Shown piece by piece: positions 44,643-53,844 of a stretch of 64,000 bases of DNA. The position numbers and the translations under genes are program-made. The notes beneath the pieces were generated by a model. The model saw nothing but the letters and a program-made list of their open reading frames with translations, did no database searches and had not been told where the DNA came from. Numbering within the stretch: the first letter of the stretch is position 1; the number at the start of each line of letters is the position of its first letter. This stretch comes from Chryseobacterium sp. SNU WT5 (lineage in GTDB: Bacteria > Bacteroidota > Bacteroidia > Flavobacteriales > Weeksellaceae): positions 558,001 to 622,000 of the forward strand of contig NZ_CP041687.1 in NCBI RefSeq assembly GCF_007362475.1, in the 5' to 3' direction.

Positions 44643-44750
44643 ACTTATCTTTCCCGCGCTTGCGAGTTGAATTTTGCACCTTATTTATTTCTAAACAGGT
44701 TGCCAAAGCTTCAAAGGGTCAATTCCCTCCACTTTTCTGAATAAGTTGCG
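44643..44750 (-). ncRNA. SAM-I (S-box) riboswitch in the metY leader
   Basis: A cis-regulatory SAM-I riboswitch in the leader of metY. On the minus strand the order of conserved parts is CTTAT (P1 5' arm), AGTGGAGGGA, GACCC...GAAGC...GGCAACC, AGGTGCAAAATTC and GATAAGT (P1 3' arm). These are the core segments of the S-box family: the GA-containing kink-turn loop, the conserved GGCAACC junction and the GGTGCnAnTTC segment. P1 spans the ACTTAT/ATAAGT pair at 44746-44741 and 44648-44643. Downstream lie the terminator stem and metY, so binding of SAM should reduce transcription. Recognition is by eye; a covariance-model search was not run. Confidence 0.88.
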
Positions 44751-44778
44751 ATGTTGTTAAAGAACGTCTTTAAGGGTA

Positions 44779-44811
44779 CAAATCTAGAACAAAGTTTTTA
44801 ATTTAAAACAA
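44779..44811 (-). promoter_or_regulatory. candidate metY promoter (TTG-N22-TAGATTTG)
   Basis: Exact -7 element TAGATTTG at 44786-44779 with TTG at 44811-44809, a 22-base spacer at the upper end of the usual range. Transcription would start just upstream of the SAM riboswitch. Confidence 0.55.
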
Positions 44812-44889
44812 AAACTCAATGAAATTTTATAATAAAATACTAATTATCTTTAAAAATACTTTGAAATCATAGAAATAAGCACCTATTTT

Positions 44890-45465
44890 TCAGTGGATTT
44901 GTTCTTTCGTTCCCCAAGGGGCAGCTGGTGTCTCAGTAGTTTTGGTTAGATCAAATCGAACGGTGAACAGTCGATCGCTGCCAATTCTTCGAAGATTGTA
45001 CGTAAAGCTGGTTTCGTCTATCGTGAACCACCAAACATTTGTTGCGGCTTTCGGTATTAATTGGGCAGTACCTGCATCTGCCGGAAACATTTGAAGATTT
45101 TCTAAACCAACATTAGAACTTATACCACCATACTGGGTCGATTTCTCCTCGGTGCCATCGGGATTTCGGTGATCGTGTTTTAAGCTTAAAATCTTATCAT
45201 CATTCTTATGTAAAACCCAGGTTCGTGACTTATCGTCTCCAACAAAAAATGGAATTCTAATATCATTTTTTTCGCAAGAACGGACATGCATTACTAATTT
45301 CTTGCCTGTAAAACCATCACCTGCTATTCCACCAGACGTTATTTCTCCTTCATATGCGTTCTTACAATGTTCCTGGAGTTTTGCCCAAAAAATTTCTGAG
45401 GGTTTTAGCTCTTGAGAAACCAAAAGTAAAGGTACTAATGATAATACAAAGTATAATTTTTTCAT
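44890..45465 (-). CDS. exported protein of unknown function
   Basis: A 191-residue protein from the ATG at 45465 (a possible ATG six codons earlier at 45483 adds little). The first ~17 residues (MKKLYFVLSLVPLLLVS) are a signal peptide. The mature part has three cysteines near the middle ('EHCKNAYEGEITSGG' and 'VRSCEKNDIRI') and a run 'WVLHKNDDKILSLKHDHRNPDGTEEKST'. I recognise no family beyond uncharacterised secreted proteins of Bacteroidota. The gene is alone on its strand between metY and hutH. Confidence 0.7.
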   Translation of the reverse strand: MKKLYFVLSLVPLLLVSQELKPSEIFWAKLQEHCKNAYEGEITSGGIAGDGFTGKKLVMHVRSCEKNDIRIPFFVGDDKSRTWVLHKNDDKILSLKHDHRNPDGTEEKSTQYGGISSNVGLENLQMFPADAGTAQLIPKAATNVWWFTIDETSFTYNLRRIGSDRLFTVRFDLTKTTETPAAPWGTKEQIH

Positions 45466-45516
45466 TTCCTTTTTAAATAACAATTATTAATGTAAAATCT
45501 AAACATACAACAAAAA

Positions 45517-45542
45517 TCCCTTGAGCGCTAATTCTCAAGGGA
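45517..45542 (-). terminator. terminator of hutH
   Basis: A 9-bp stem TCCCTTGAG / CTCAAGGGA with an 8-base loop, followed on the minus strand by TTTTTG, about 60 bp past the hutH stop. Confidence 0.8.
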
Positions 45543-45602
45543 CGTTTATAGGTCTACTCTAAAAAACAGACTTCATTTAACTTTATAAAATAATTTCCGT
45601 AT

Positions 45603-47093
45603 TTAATTTACTTCAAACTTTCTTTCTCTAATTAAATTCGCGATTGCCAACATATCCTCACCGATTAATCGATCTTCTTCTAATTTTGCCACCTTAGTAC
45701 GAACCAAAGCATAGGCATTTTCAACGTATTTCGAACATTTTGCAGGTCTTCTAAATTCTAATCCTTGTGCTCCAAACATCAATTCTACCGATAAAATATT
45801 TTCCAGATTTCCTAAAACCTGATTGAACTTTCGCCCCGATATACTGCCCATCGAAACATGATCTTCCTGGCCTAAACTTGTTGGGATAGAATCTGCCGAA
45901 GCGGGGAAACACAAAGTTTTATTTTCTGTCACTAACGCTGCAGATGTATATTGAGGGATCATAAATCCTGAATTTAATCCTGAACTTTCAGTCAGCAATC
46001 GAGGTAAGCCGTATTTACCCTCTAAAAGAAGATAACTTCTTCGATCAGAAATATTTCCAAGTTCAGCAACTGCTAAAGTCGCATAATCTAAAGGTAGAGC
46101 CAATAGTTGGCCGTGGAAATTACCTCCTGATATCGACTCTTCGGCACTTAGAACAATAGGATTATCTGTAACTGAATTCAATTCTATTTCTGCTAGACTC
46201 TTCAAATGCTCGAAAGCATTCCGACTGGCACCATGAACTTGTGGCACACAACGCATCGAATAAGGATCCTGAACCCTGTCGCAGTATTCGTGGCTTTTCA
46301 TGTTCTCGGAATTCTTTAAAAACTTCCTCATTCTGGCGGCAACTTTTTTACTTCCATCAAATGCACGAATGTCGTGTAGTTCTTTTTTAAATGGACTTTC
46401 AGATCCGCGATAGGCTTCTAAACTCATCGCTGCGGTTAAATCTGCCAGATCGAGTAAATACTCAAATTTATTGAGACCTAAAATCGCATGCGCCAAAATA
46501 AATTGGGTCCCATTGATTAATCCTAAACCTTCTTTTGGACCCAATTGCAAAGCCTTTAAACCATTCTCCTCTAAAACTTTTCCTGCTTCTTTGATTTCGC
46601 CATTTTGCCAAACTTTGCCTAAACCCAAAAGAGGCAGAACCAGATGAGCTAAAGGAGCTAGATCTCCTGATGCACCCACTGAGCCCTGTTCTGGAACTAC
46701 AGGGATAATATCTTTTTCTACCATCAAAAGCAGCCTTTCAATTACGTCTAACGAAACACCAGAAAATCCTTTTGATAAAGCATGAATCTTTGCGATCATC
46801 ATGACTTTGGATAATTCTTTAGCAATGGGTTTCCCAACCCCTACTGCGTGCGAAATAATTAAATTATACTGTAACTGAGCTGTTTCTTCATCAGATATTT
46901 TCACATCGCACAAAGGCCCAAAACCAGTATTGATTCCATAAACCGTGCGGTCGGATGCTACAATTTTCCGCACATTATCCTGAGATCTTAGAATTTTTTC
47001 CTTTGCTTCTTTGTTAAGTTTTGCTTTATTTGGATCTCCCAAGATCTCCAAAACGTCAGCAATTGTAAAAGTATCTACACCGTAAATTTTCAT
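45603..47093 (-). CDS. hutH: histidine ammonia-lyase HutH
   Basis: A 496-residue histidine ammonia-lyase. The Ala-Ser-Gly triad that forms the MIO prosthetic group lies in EQGSVGASGDLAPLAHL near residues 143-145. 'VYGINTGFGPLCDVKI' and 'VQDPYSMRCVPQVHGA' are the other typical segments. It removes ammonia from L-histidine to give urocanate. No hutU, hutI or hutG genes are in the window, so the rest of the pathway lies elsewhere. Tyr and Phe ammonia-lyase activity cannot be excluded by eye. It is divergent to the 604-aa protein gene. Confidence 0.92.
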   Translation of the reverse strand: MKIYGVDTFTIADVLEILGDPNKAKLNKEAKEKILRSQDNVRKIVASDRTVYGINTGFGPLCDVKISDEETAQLQYNLIISHAVGVGKPIAKELSKVMMIAKIHALSKGFSGVSLDVIERLLLMVEKDIIPVVPEQGSVGASGDLAPLAHLVLPLLGLGKVWQNGEIKEAGKVLEENGLKALQLGPKEGLGLINGTQFILAHAILGLNKFEYLLDLADLTAAMSLEAYRGSESPFKKELHDIRAFDGSKKVAARMRKFLKNSENMKSHEYCDRVQDPYSMRCVPQVHGASRNAFEHLKSLAEIELNSVTDNPIVLSAEESISGGNFHGQLLALPLDYATLAVAELGNISDRRSYLLLEGKYGLPRLLTESSGLNSGFMIPQYTSAALVTENKTLCFPASADSIPTSLGQEDHVSMGSISGRKFNQVLGNLENILSVELMFGAQGLEFRRPAKCSKYVENAYALVRTKVAKLEEDRLIGEDMLAIANLIRERKFEVN

Positions 47094-47231
47094 GAATAAG
47101 ATTTTGTCTAAAATTACGCCTTTTTAGGAATGTATAAAAATCCAGCGATTTATTTTTTATTTCCTAATAAATATCATACTGATAACGGCTAAGAAAAAAT
47201 ATTATCTGCAACATAATTAAAAATTTAACTC

Positions 47232-47239
47232 TAATTTTG
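47232..47239 (+). promoter_or_regulatory. candidate -7 element of the 604-aa gene (TAATTTTG)
   Basis: Exact TAnnTTTG match 30 bp upstream of the ATG at 47270. No TTG at the usual -33 distance. Confidence 0.4.
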
Positions 47240-47269
47240 ATAGTCATTTAATAAAAACCGACAATTCAT

Positions 47270-49084
47270 ATGGATTTAAAGAAACCGATACATAATTTTC
47301 ATATTCCTGTAATGGGATTAGCCTATACAATTGATAGCCCCATAAGGGTAGCTCAGTACGGAATTTCTTCCGTAATTTCAATCATAGACGATGAAATCAT
47401 CGAAAAGATGAACAGCTTGTATCACAAAAGAAATAATTTTAGCTACAAAGAAATTTCCAACAAAGTAGAAGATTATCGTGCAAAAAGAATTACGGCGTAC
47501 TTGGATATGGTACAAGAAGTCGTCAATGAAAGATTTGATACATTCAAACAGGAATTAAGCAAAAGTAAAGAATCCCTTCAGCAATATATTGCTATGCTTC
47601 CAAATAAGTCTGATTTCAAAAAAGGATTAGAAAATTTAGCTGAACAAAAAGAAAATTTCACAGAAAATGTCTGGAAATTTTTAGAAAGTCATCTTTCACC
47701 GGGAAGTATTGACGTTAATGTAATGACCAAAGTAGATAAAGATAATTTCGTAAAAGGAGAACAGTTACCTGTTATTTATAATGACGCGCATGTATCTTTG
47801 AGAGGATTTGCTAACAGCAAGCTTTCTTCTTCTATCGTATTGTCGGCTGGAATGAATCCTCGCCTGTACAGTTATTTCGAAACTTTCCCTGATTTCTTCC
47901 CAAATGAAAAAGGAGTATTAAAAAAGAAAATAATCTTAAAAGTAAGTGATTTCCGATCTGCCATGATCCAAGGAAACTTCTTAGCCAAAAAAGGACTTTG
48001 GGTTTCTGAGTATCGCGTAGAATCAGGACTTAACTGTGGAGGACACGCTTTTGCTACCGATGGTTTGTTATTAGGACCGATCATGGAAGAATTCAAACAG
48101 AAAAAAAACGAATTGATTGCTTCTGCTCACGAGTTAATGAACAATGCGTTGACTTTAAAAGGATTATGCTATCCAACTCACCCGATGGATATGAAAATAA
48201 CTGTTCAAGGTGGCGTTGGAACTGCGGAAGAACATGAATTTTTATTAGAAAATTACCAAGTAGACAGTATTGGGTGGGGTTCGCCCTTTTTATTAGTTCC
48301 GGAAGCTACGTCTGTTGATCCGGAAACCCGCAAATTATTATCGAAATCCAAAGAAGAAGATTATTACCTTAGTAATATCTCGCCGTTGGGCATTCCGTTT
48401 AATACCATAAAAGGGACAACAAATGAATTCTTAAAAAAAGATAAAATTTCCAAAGACAAAGCAGGAAGTTCTTGTCCAAAGAAGTATCTCGCTCTAAGCA
48501 AAGAGTTTGGACCTGAAGGAATCTGCACCGCTTCACGTAAATACCAACAAGTAAAATTAGCCGATTTGGAAGTTTCAAAAGCGGAAATCAATATCCATGA
48601 ATATGAAAAAAGAAAAAATAAAATAACGGAGAAATCTTGTCTTTGTGTTGGCCTGGTCAACTCTTCTTATCTTGAAAATGAGATTCCGATTAAAGGGGAA
48701 AAACAAGGAGTTGTAGTTTGCCCTGGTCCTAATTTGGCATATTTTGACAAAGAAGTTTCTCTTTCCGATATGCTAAAACACATTTACGGAAGTATCAACA
48801 TCATTCCTGATACAAAGCGTCCAAACGTATTTATCAATGAATTGAAATTATATGTAAATTTTCTGAAAAATGAAATTGAAGAATACACCAATATCTTAAA
48901 TAATGCTCAGGTCAAAAAATGGAAAACGTTCAAAAATAACTTGATCGATGGAGTTACTTATTATGAGAACTTATTCGCGGCAACAAATTTCTTCAAAAAT
49001 AATTATGCTGTTATTGAGCAGCAGTTGGCTGATTACAAGAGACAGATCATGAATCTTGAAATTCCTGAAGTCAAAATGGTTTAA
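47270..49084 (+). CDS. conserved protein of unknown function, TIM-barrel-like with Cys cluster
   Basis: A 604-residue intact protein I cannot name. The start 'FHIPVMGLAYTIDSPIRVAQYGISSVISIIDDEIIEKM' and the later 'ITVQGGVGTAEEHEFLL' with 'VDSIGWGSPFLLVPEATSVD' look like FMN-binding (beta/alpha)8 barrels of the nitronate monooxygenase type. Helical insertions lie at ~45-150 and ~500-590. Conserved-looking cysteines are at ~255 (NCGGHAF), ~402 (SCPKK), ~419 (GICTAS), ~457-459 (KSCLCVGL) and ~485 (VVCPGP), possibly an Fe-S or zinc site. No signal peptide. It lies divergent to hutH and upstream of uvrC. A barrel flavoenzyme is only a suggestion. Confidence 0.7.
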   Translation: MDLKKPIHNFHIPVMGLAYTIDSPIRVAQYGISSVISIIDDEIIEKMNSLYHKRNNFSYKEISNKVEDYRAKRITAYLDMVQEVVNERFDTFKQELSKSKESLQQYIAMLPNKSDFKKGLENLAEQKENFTENVWKFLESHLSPGSIDVNVMTKVDKDNFVKGEQLPVIYNDAHVSLRGFANSKLSSSIVLSAGMNPRLYSYFETFPDFFPNEKGVLKKKIILKVSDFRSAMIQGNFLAKKGLWVSEYRVESGLNCGGHAFATDGLLLGPIMEEFKQKKNELIASAHELMNNALTLKGLCYPTHPMDMKITVQGGVGTAEEHEFLLENYQVDSIGWGSPFLLVPEATSVDPETRKLLSKSKEEDYYLSNISPLGIPFNTIKGTTNEFLKKDKISKDKAGSSCPKKYLALSKEFGPEGICTASRKYQQVKLADLEVSKAEINIHEYEKRKNKITEKSCLCVGLVNSSYLENEIPIKGEKQGVVVCPGPNLAYFDKEVSLSDMLKHIYGSINIIPDTKRPNVFINELKLYVNFLKNEIEEYTNILNNAQVKKWKTFKNNLIDGVTYYENLFAATNFFKNNYAVIEQQLADYKRQIMNLEIPEVKMV

Positions 49085-49108
49085 AATAAAAACATGCATT
49101 TTTTATAA

Positions 49109-49141
49109 CAGTCTTTCATCTCCTGGAAGACTGATTTTTTT
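49109..49141 (+). terminator. terminator of the 604-aa gene
   Basis: Stem CAGTCTT / AAGACTG (49109-49115, 49127-49133) followed by ATTTTTTTT on the plus strand. Confidence 0.75.
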
Positions 49142-49178
49142 TGATCAGTTCTTTCCTACGGATACAAAGCAAAATCCG

Positions 49179-49186
49179 TATTTTTG
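49179..49186 (+). promoter_or_regulatory. candidate -7 element of uvrC (TATTTTTG)
   Basis: Exact TAnnTTTG match that ends four bases before the uvrC ATG; no TTG at proper distance. A leaderless transcript is possible. Confidence 0.4.
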
Positions 49187-49190
49187 TATT

Positions 49191-50984
49191 ATGAATTCTG
49201 AACTCGAACTTCAATTAAAAACTTTACCCGCTGATCCTGGTGTTTATCGGTATTACGATAAGAATAATCAGTTGCTATATGTTGGGAAAGCCAAAAATTT
49301 AAAAAAACGAGTTCTTTCCTACTTTAATAAAAACCAAGCTGGTTCCCGTACCAGAGTGATGGTCAGCAAAATCAACCGTTTGGAAACAACGGTAGTGAAT
49401 AGCGAATATGATGCACTATTGCTTGAAAATAATTTAATAAAAGCACATAAGCCATTCTACAATGTGATGTTGAAGGACGACAAATCGTACCCTTGGATCT
49501 GCATTAAAAATGAAGATTTTCCTAGGGTATTTATGACCCGAAACCGTATTAAAGATGGTTCTGAATATTATGGACCTTACGCAAAAGTCCGTCCTGCAAA
49601 GATTTTACTGGATACCATTAAGCATATTTATAAAATAAGAACCTGCAATTTAAATCTTTCACCAAAAAAAATCGCTGAAGGAAAATATAAGGTTTGCCTG
49701 GAATATCATATTAAAAATTGCGAAGGTCCTTGTGAGATGCTCGAAATGAAAGAAAGCTATGATAAAAAGATCGACGCCATACGTGGTATTATAAAAGGAG
49801 ATTTTCGGATAGCTAAAGAATATCTGATTGAGCAGATGATGAGTTTAGCTGAAAATTTGGAGTTCGAAAGTGCACAAATGATCAAAGAAAGAATGGATCT
49901 TCTTGATGATTACCAGCACAAGCATACGGTGGTTAATCCAAGCATCCATGATGTAGATGTTTTCGGAATGACAAGCGACGAAACTGCAGCTTACATTAAC
50001 TACTTTAAAATACAAAATGGAAGTATTGTCCAAAGTTTCACCACAGAAATAAAGAAAATTTTAGAAGAGTCGGATGAGGATATGTTGGAGGAAGCGATGA
50101 TTGAAATTCGTCAGAAATTTAATTCTGATTCTAAAGAAATACTCATTCCTTTCCACTTGTCTGTTGAAATTCCTAATGTTAAACTGATCGTTCCGAAAGT
50201 TGGGGACAAGAAACGAATTGTAGAACTTTCTGAGAAAAATGCGAAAGAATATCGTATTGAGAAACTTAAACAGGTTCAGATCGTCGATCCGGAAAGACAT
50301 ACCAACCGAATCATGGCCGAAATGCAAAAATTATTGCGGATGCCTGTTGAGCCACGTCACATTGAAGGTTTTGACAATTCAAATATTCAGGGTACGAATC
50401 CAGTTTCAGCATGTGTTGTTTTTAAAGATGGAAAACCAAGCAAAGGTGATTACCGAATTTTTCACCCTAAGACTGTAGTAGGGCCTGATGACTATAAAAC
50501 CATGGAGGAAGTTATTTATCGACGGTACAAAAGACTTTTAGATGAAGGTGACGCATTGCCTCAATTGATTTTAATAGATGGTGGAAAAGGGCAACTTTCG
50601 TCCGCAGTGAAAAGTTTGAAATTACTTGGATTATATGGGAAAATTACCATTATAGGAATTGCGAAGCGCCTGGAAGAAATCTACTTTCCAGAAGATTCTA
50701 TCCCGTTATATCTCGACAAAAAATCTGAGACTTTGAAAATTCTACAAAGAGTTCGTGATGAATCCCACCGCTTCGGAGTAAAACATCACCGGGCAAGAAG
50801 AACTAACTCAACTATAAAATCAGAACTCGACGAAATCCCTGGTGTTGGCGAAAAAACGATTGAATTATTGCTTCATAAACTGAAATCAGTAAAAAGAATT
50901 AAAGAATCAAATTTAGAAATTTTAGAAGAAATTCTCGGCAAATCAAAAGGCAGAATCGTTTGGGATTATTTTAACCCAAACTAA
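49191..50984 (+). CDS. uvrC: UvrC, excinuclease ABC subunit C
   Basis: A 597-residue UvrC from the ATG at 49191; the upstream in-frame extension to 49056 overlaps the previous gene and is not family-like. The GIY-YIG nuclease is at the N-terminus ('PADPGVYRYYDKNNQLLYVGKAKNLKKRVLSYF'). The central UvrB-binding UVR region is near 200-235, the RNase H-like second nuclease has 'HIEGFDNSNIQGTNPVSACVVF' and 'LILIDGGKGQLSSA', and the C-terminus ends in HhH motifs ('LDEIPGVGEKTIELLLHKLKSVKRI'). It cuts DNA on both sides of a lesion with UvrAB. It converges with the next gene, 3 bp between stops. Confidence 0.96.
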   Translation: MNSELELQLKTLPADPGVYRYYDKNNQLLYVGKAKNLKKRVLSYFNKNQAGSRTRVMVSKINRLETTVVNSEYDALLLENNLIKAHKPFYNVMLKDDKSYPWICIKNEDFPRVFMTRNRIKDGSEYYGPYAKVRPAKILLDTIKHIYKIRTCNLNLSPKKIAEGKYKVCLEYHIKNCEGPCEMLEMKESYDKKIDAIRGIIKGDFRIAKEYLIEQMMSLAENLEFESAQMIKERMDLLDDYQHKHTVVNPSIHDVDVFGMTSDETAAYINYFKIQNGSIVQSFTTEIKKILEESDEDMLEEAMIEIRQKFNSDSKEILIPFHLSVEIPNVKLIVPKVGDKKRIVELSEKNAKEYRIEKLKQVQIVDPERHTNRIMAEMQKLLRMPVEPRHIEGFDNSNIQGTNPVSACVVFKDGKPSKGDYRIFHPKTVVGPDDYKTMEEVIYRRYKRLLDEGDALPQLILIDGGKGQLSSAVKSLKLLGLYGKITIIGIAKRLEEIYFPEDSIPLYLDKKSETLKILQRVRDESHRFGVKHHRARRTNSTIKSELDEIPGVGEKTIELLLHKLKSVKRIKESNLEILEEILGKSKGRIVWDYFNPN

Positions 50985-50987
50985 ATT

Positions 50988-51764
50988 TTATTTTTGCGAA
51001 AAAACTTCTTTCCTATAGCTTCCATCAGCATTCGCTAATTCCACTACAATTTTACTATCCTCAAAATAACCTAAAGTTGTGGTTCCATCAGCCAGTTGGA
51101 CGCGATATACCTCTTTTTTCGTGGAAGGTTTAAACATGGCGTAAGGAGCTGAATTATCGGAATGTGTTAAAACAAATTCACCCTTACTCAAATAAATTTT
51201 ATTAAGGATTAAATTACCATTGGTATAAACTTCTAAATTTTGGATAGATTTTCGGCCTTCTTTCCGACCTATTTCAGTTAGATTTTTATCTATATCATTT
51301 TCGATGGTAGTTTGAGCTGTATTTCCTAGTGGGTATGAAGAGTTGGGTGTCACTTTATCTTCCACCATTTCTTTCGGATTTGAGTTTGAGATGGTACGGG
51401 TAGCAACTTCTAATGCATCTTGCATCCCAGGTTCGAAATCTTTTAAACTTGATCTTCCTTCAAAAATACCGATAGATTTATCTTTACAATCCTTAAATTC
51501 AATTTTCACTTTATTTGAAAAGAGATTACCTGTATCCATAACCTCTGCTTTTAGCATATTACAAAGGTTATTTCCCGAATTTTCTTGAACGATAGTGTAT
51601 TTTTTAACTTTTAACACCTTGATTAACATGTCTTTGAGACCATATTTATTCGCTTTTATATCATTAAATTTTTCTGGAATCACAATAAATTGATAATCTG
51701 AAGTTTTTTGCCCGTACAAAGCAATTGCTAAAAATATTGAGAAAATTTGGAAAAGCTTTTTCAT
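50988..51764 (-). CDS. exported protein of unknown function
   Basis: A 258-residue protein with a signal peptide (first ~18 residues, 'LFQIFSIFLAIALYGQ'). The body has 'YQFIVIPEKFNDIKANKYGLKDMLIKVLKVKKYTIVQE' with two cysteines around residue 67 and 92, then a C-terminal part with 'VYRVQLADGTTTLGYFEDSKIVVELANADGSYRKEVF'. A relative of uncharacterised Bacteroidota periplasmic proteins; no function is recognised. It stands alone on its strand. Confidence 0.7.
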   Translation of the reverse strand: MKKLFQIFSIFLAIALYGQKTSDYQFIVIPEKFNDIKANKYGLKDMLIKVLKVKKYTIVQENSGNNLCNMLKAEVMDTGNLFSNKVKIEFKDCKDKSIGIFEGRSSLKDFEPGMQDALEVATRTISNSNPKEMVEDKVTPNSSYPLGNTAQTTIENDIDKNLTEIGRKEGRKSIQNLEVYTNGNLILNKIYLSKGEFVLTHSDNSAPYAMFKPSTKKEVYRVQLADGTTTLGYFEDSKIVVELANADGSYRKEVFSQK

Positions 51765-51871
51765 GATTTTTTATTTAAAGGTGAAGCTATGCATTTATCT
51801 CTAAATCTTGGATTAAATCAGAAATGAATTAATTACGATTTAAATAAAATGGAATCGAATTTTGAAGCACT

Positions 51872-52957
51872 CTAATTTCTAAAATTTCCCATATCAAGTT
51901 TTAGGGAAAAGAAGTTAGAATAGAAGTTAGATCCGCCGATTCCTGAATTGGTTATTGCATAATCGAGTGTTAAACCTTGATACTTAATCCCAATGCCAGC
52001 ACTGGGCTGAAAGGAAACTTTGCGTTTTAAGTTTTCAATATCAGTAACTGTTTGAAATTTATTGATCCCAACTCTTACAAAAACCATATCTTGAAATTTG
52101 AGTTCTGCACCGGCATAAGGAGTAACACTAGCAAAATCAGTAGAAATCAATGCGGCAGTTTTTGCAAAATCAATATTAACGCCAGCTTCTGGCAAGAGTT
52201 CCAAATCCCGATTAATTTCAAAATTACGACTTAATCCAACATTTAATTTTGGCAATGTTAATTCCAGCTTATCTTTCGGAGCAGGATTAAATTCTTCGCC
52301 ATTCACCACCGCTGAAAGTTCTTTTTGATTAACTGTCCAAAAGTTAACTGTTGTGGTTGCATCTTTTAAAACCGCTCCATAATTCCAGCCATTATCATCA
52401 TGATAGATCGCTCCAATATCAAATCCAAATCCATAGCCACTCGCAAATTTACCTACATTTCTATAAACTAATTTGGCATTGACGCCTACGTCTAATTTTT
52501 GATTATCATTTGGGTGAAAAGCGTACGAAATTAAAGCAGCATAATCAGATTGCGAAAAGCTGGTAATCTTATCATAGTCAATATTACCTTCGGGATCAAT
52601 TAACTGGGTGGTATTAAGGATATTATCAACACCGAGACGCACCAGAGAGATTGCAAATACACCACCTTTGTTATCCAATGGTTTTGCATAAGCTATATAA
52701 TCATATTTTGCAATCGATTCAAAATATTCCGCGTGCATCGCTGCACCTTGCCAATCGCGGTCTACGCCAACTAATCCGGCAGGATTCCACATGGGCGAAT
52801 AAACGTCATTTTGATTGGAAATTACTGCTCCGCCCATCGCTAATCCTCGCGCACCAGCACCGATGTTTAAAAATTCATTCGAATATTTTCGTATGATTTG
52901 AGCTTCAGAGGAAAACCCTGAAACTAATAAAATGACCATGAATAATTTTTTCATCAA
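51872..52957 (-). CDS. PorV/PorQ-family outer-membrane protein
   Basis: A 361-residue outer-membrane beta-barrel of the PorV/PorQ (FadL-like) family with a signal peptide of ~19 residues. 'EFLNIGAGARGLAMGGAVISNQNDVYSPMWNPAGLVGV' is the typical start. Repeated amphipathic strands with alternating Gly and aromatic residues follow to the final 'FFSLKLDMGNFRN'. In Porphyromonas PorV is the T9SS shuttle protein that hands cargo to the attachment complex. This gene's exact place (PorV, PorQ or another paralogue) is unclear. It overlaps by four bases the EamA gene before it. Confidence 0.82.
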   Translation of the reverse strand: MMKKLFMVILLVSGFSSEAQIIRKYSNEFLNIGAGARGLAMGGAVISNQNDVYSPMWNPAGLVGVDRDWQGAAMHAEYFESIAKYDYIAYAKPLDNKGGVFAISLVRLGVDNILNTTQLIDPEGNIDYDKITSFSQSDYAALISYAFHPNDNQKLDVGVNAKLVYRNVGKFASGYGFGFDIGAIYHDDNGWNYGAVLKDATTTVNFWTVNQKELSAVVNGEEFNPAPKDKLELTLPKLNVGLSRNFEINRDLELLPEAGVNIDFAKTAALISTDFASVTPYAGAELKFQDMVFVRVGINKFQTVTDIENLKRKVSFQPSAGIGIKYQGLTLDYAITNSGIGGSNFYSNFFSLKLDMGNFRN

Positions 52958-53844
52958 TTTGGTGCTTTAATAGCTGTGCTTTTTCGCGCTTTCAGAACTC
53001 CATTTACAATGATAGCCAATATCATAATTAATGAAGCTCCATAAAATATAGGACTCATTTGCTCCGATTCTCCAAAGATAAAAAAAGCTAGAATAATCCC
53101 ATAAACCGGTTCTAAATTTACAGTTAGAATTAAAGTAAATGGGGAAATATATTTCATTAAATTCACAGATTCTAACATCGGAAAAGCAGTAAATACACTT
53201 GCTAATATTACAATTAACGTCAGATCACGACCGCTTATTTCGTTTAGGGTAGTAATTTGTCCCGTTAACAAATAAAAGACCGACAATATAATACATCCAG
53301 AAAATATTTCATAGAAAATAATATTGCCAGAACTTGTTTTACCAAATATCTTACCATTAAAAACAGAAAAAACTGTTCCGAACAACGCCGTTAAAATCCC
53401 ATAAAAAATTCCTTCCTTATAGTGAAATTCAGTCTTGAAAATTAACCCCATACAAATCACAATCACCACGCCCATCACTACTTCAGAAACATCAACTTTT
53501 CTTTTAAAAATAATCGGTTCAAGAATAGCTGCAAATAACGTGGATAGCGACAGGCAACTTAATGCTATTGAAACATTTGAAACTTTGATCGAGTAAAAAA
53601 AACAAAACCAGTGAAATGCCATGAACCCACCAATAACCGATAGTTGAATGAATAATTTCTTAGAAACTTTGAGACTTTCCTTTTTGAAAAAACGAATAAA
53701 AACAAATAGAAAAAAAGCAGCAAATAACATCCGGTAAAAGGACAAGATATGGGCATTTGCATGAATTAATTTACCTAAAATTGCGGTAAAACCCCAAAGG
53801 AAAACAATTAGATGAAGACGAAAAAGAGCAGAGTTTTTGAACAC
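52954..53844 (-). CDS. EamA/DMT-superfamily transporter
   Basis: A 296-residue protein with ten hydrophobic segments in two EamA repeats. 'IVFLWGFTAILGKLIHANAHILSFYRMLFAAFFLFVFIRFF' is the first repeat start and 'GILTALFGTVFSVFNGKIFG' the second. The segment 'LEPVYGIILAFFIFGESE' is the usual C-terminal signature. Its stop overlaps the ATG of the PorV/PorQ-like gene by four bases (ATGA), so they are translationally coupled. The exported compound is not predicted. Confidence 0.88.
   Translation of the reverse strand: MFKNSALFRLHLIVFLWGFTAILGKLIHANAHILSFYRMLFAAFFLFVFIRFFKKESLKVSKKLFIQLSVIGGFMAFHWFCFFYSIKVSNVSIALSCLSLSTLFAAILEPIIFKRKVDVSEVVMGVVIVICMGLIFKTEFHYKEGIFYGILTALFGTVFSVFNGKIFGKTSSGNIIFYEIFSGCIILSVFYLLTGQITTLNEISGRDLTLIVILASVFTAFPMLESVNLMKYISPFTLILTVNLEPVYGIILAFFIFGESEQMSPIFYGASLIMILAIIVNGVLKARKSTAIKAPN

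Noticed and set aside
45517-45542. Palindromic sequence as an operator of hutH
   Set aside because: It is downstream of the gene, has a T-run on the proper strand, and fits a terminator.
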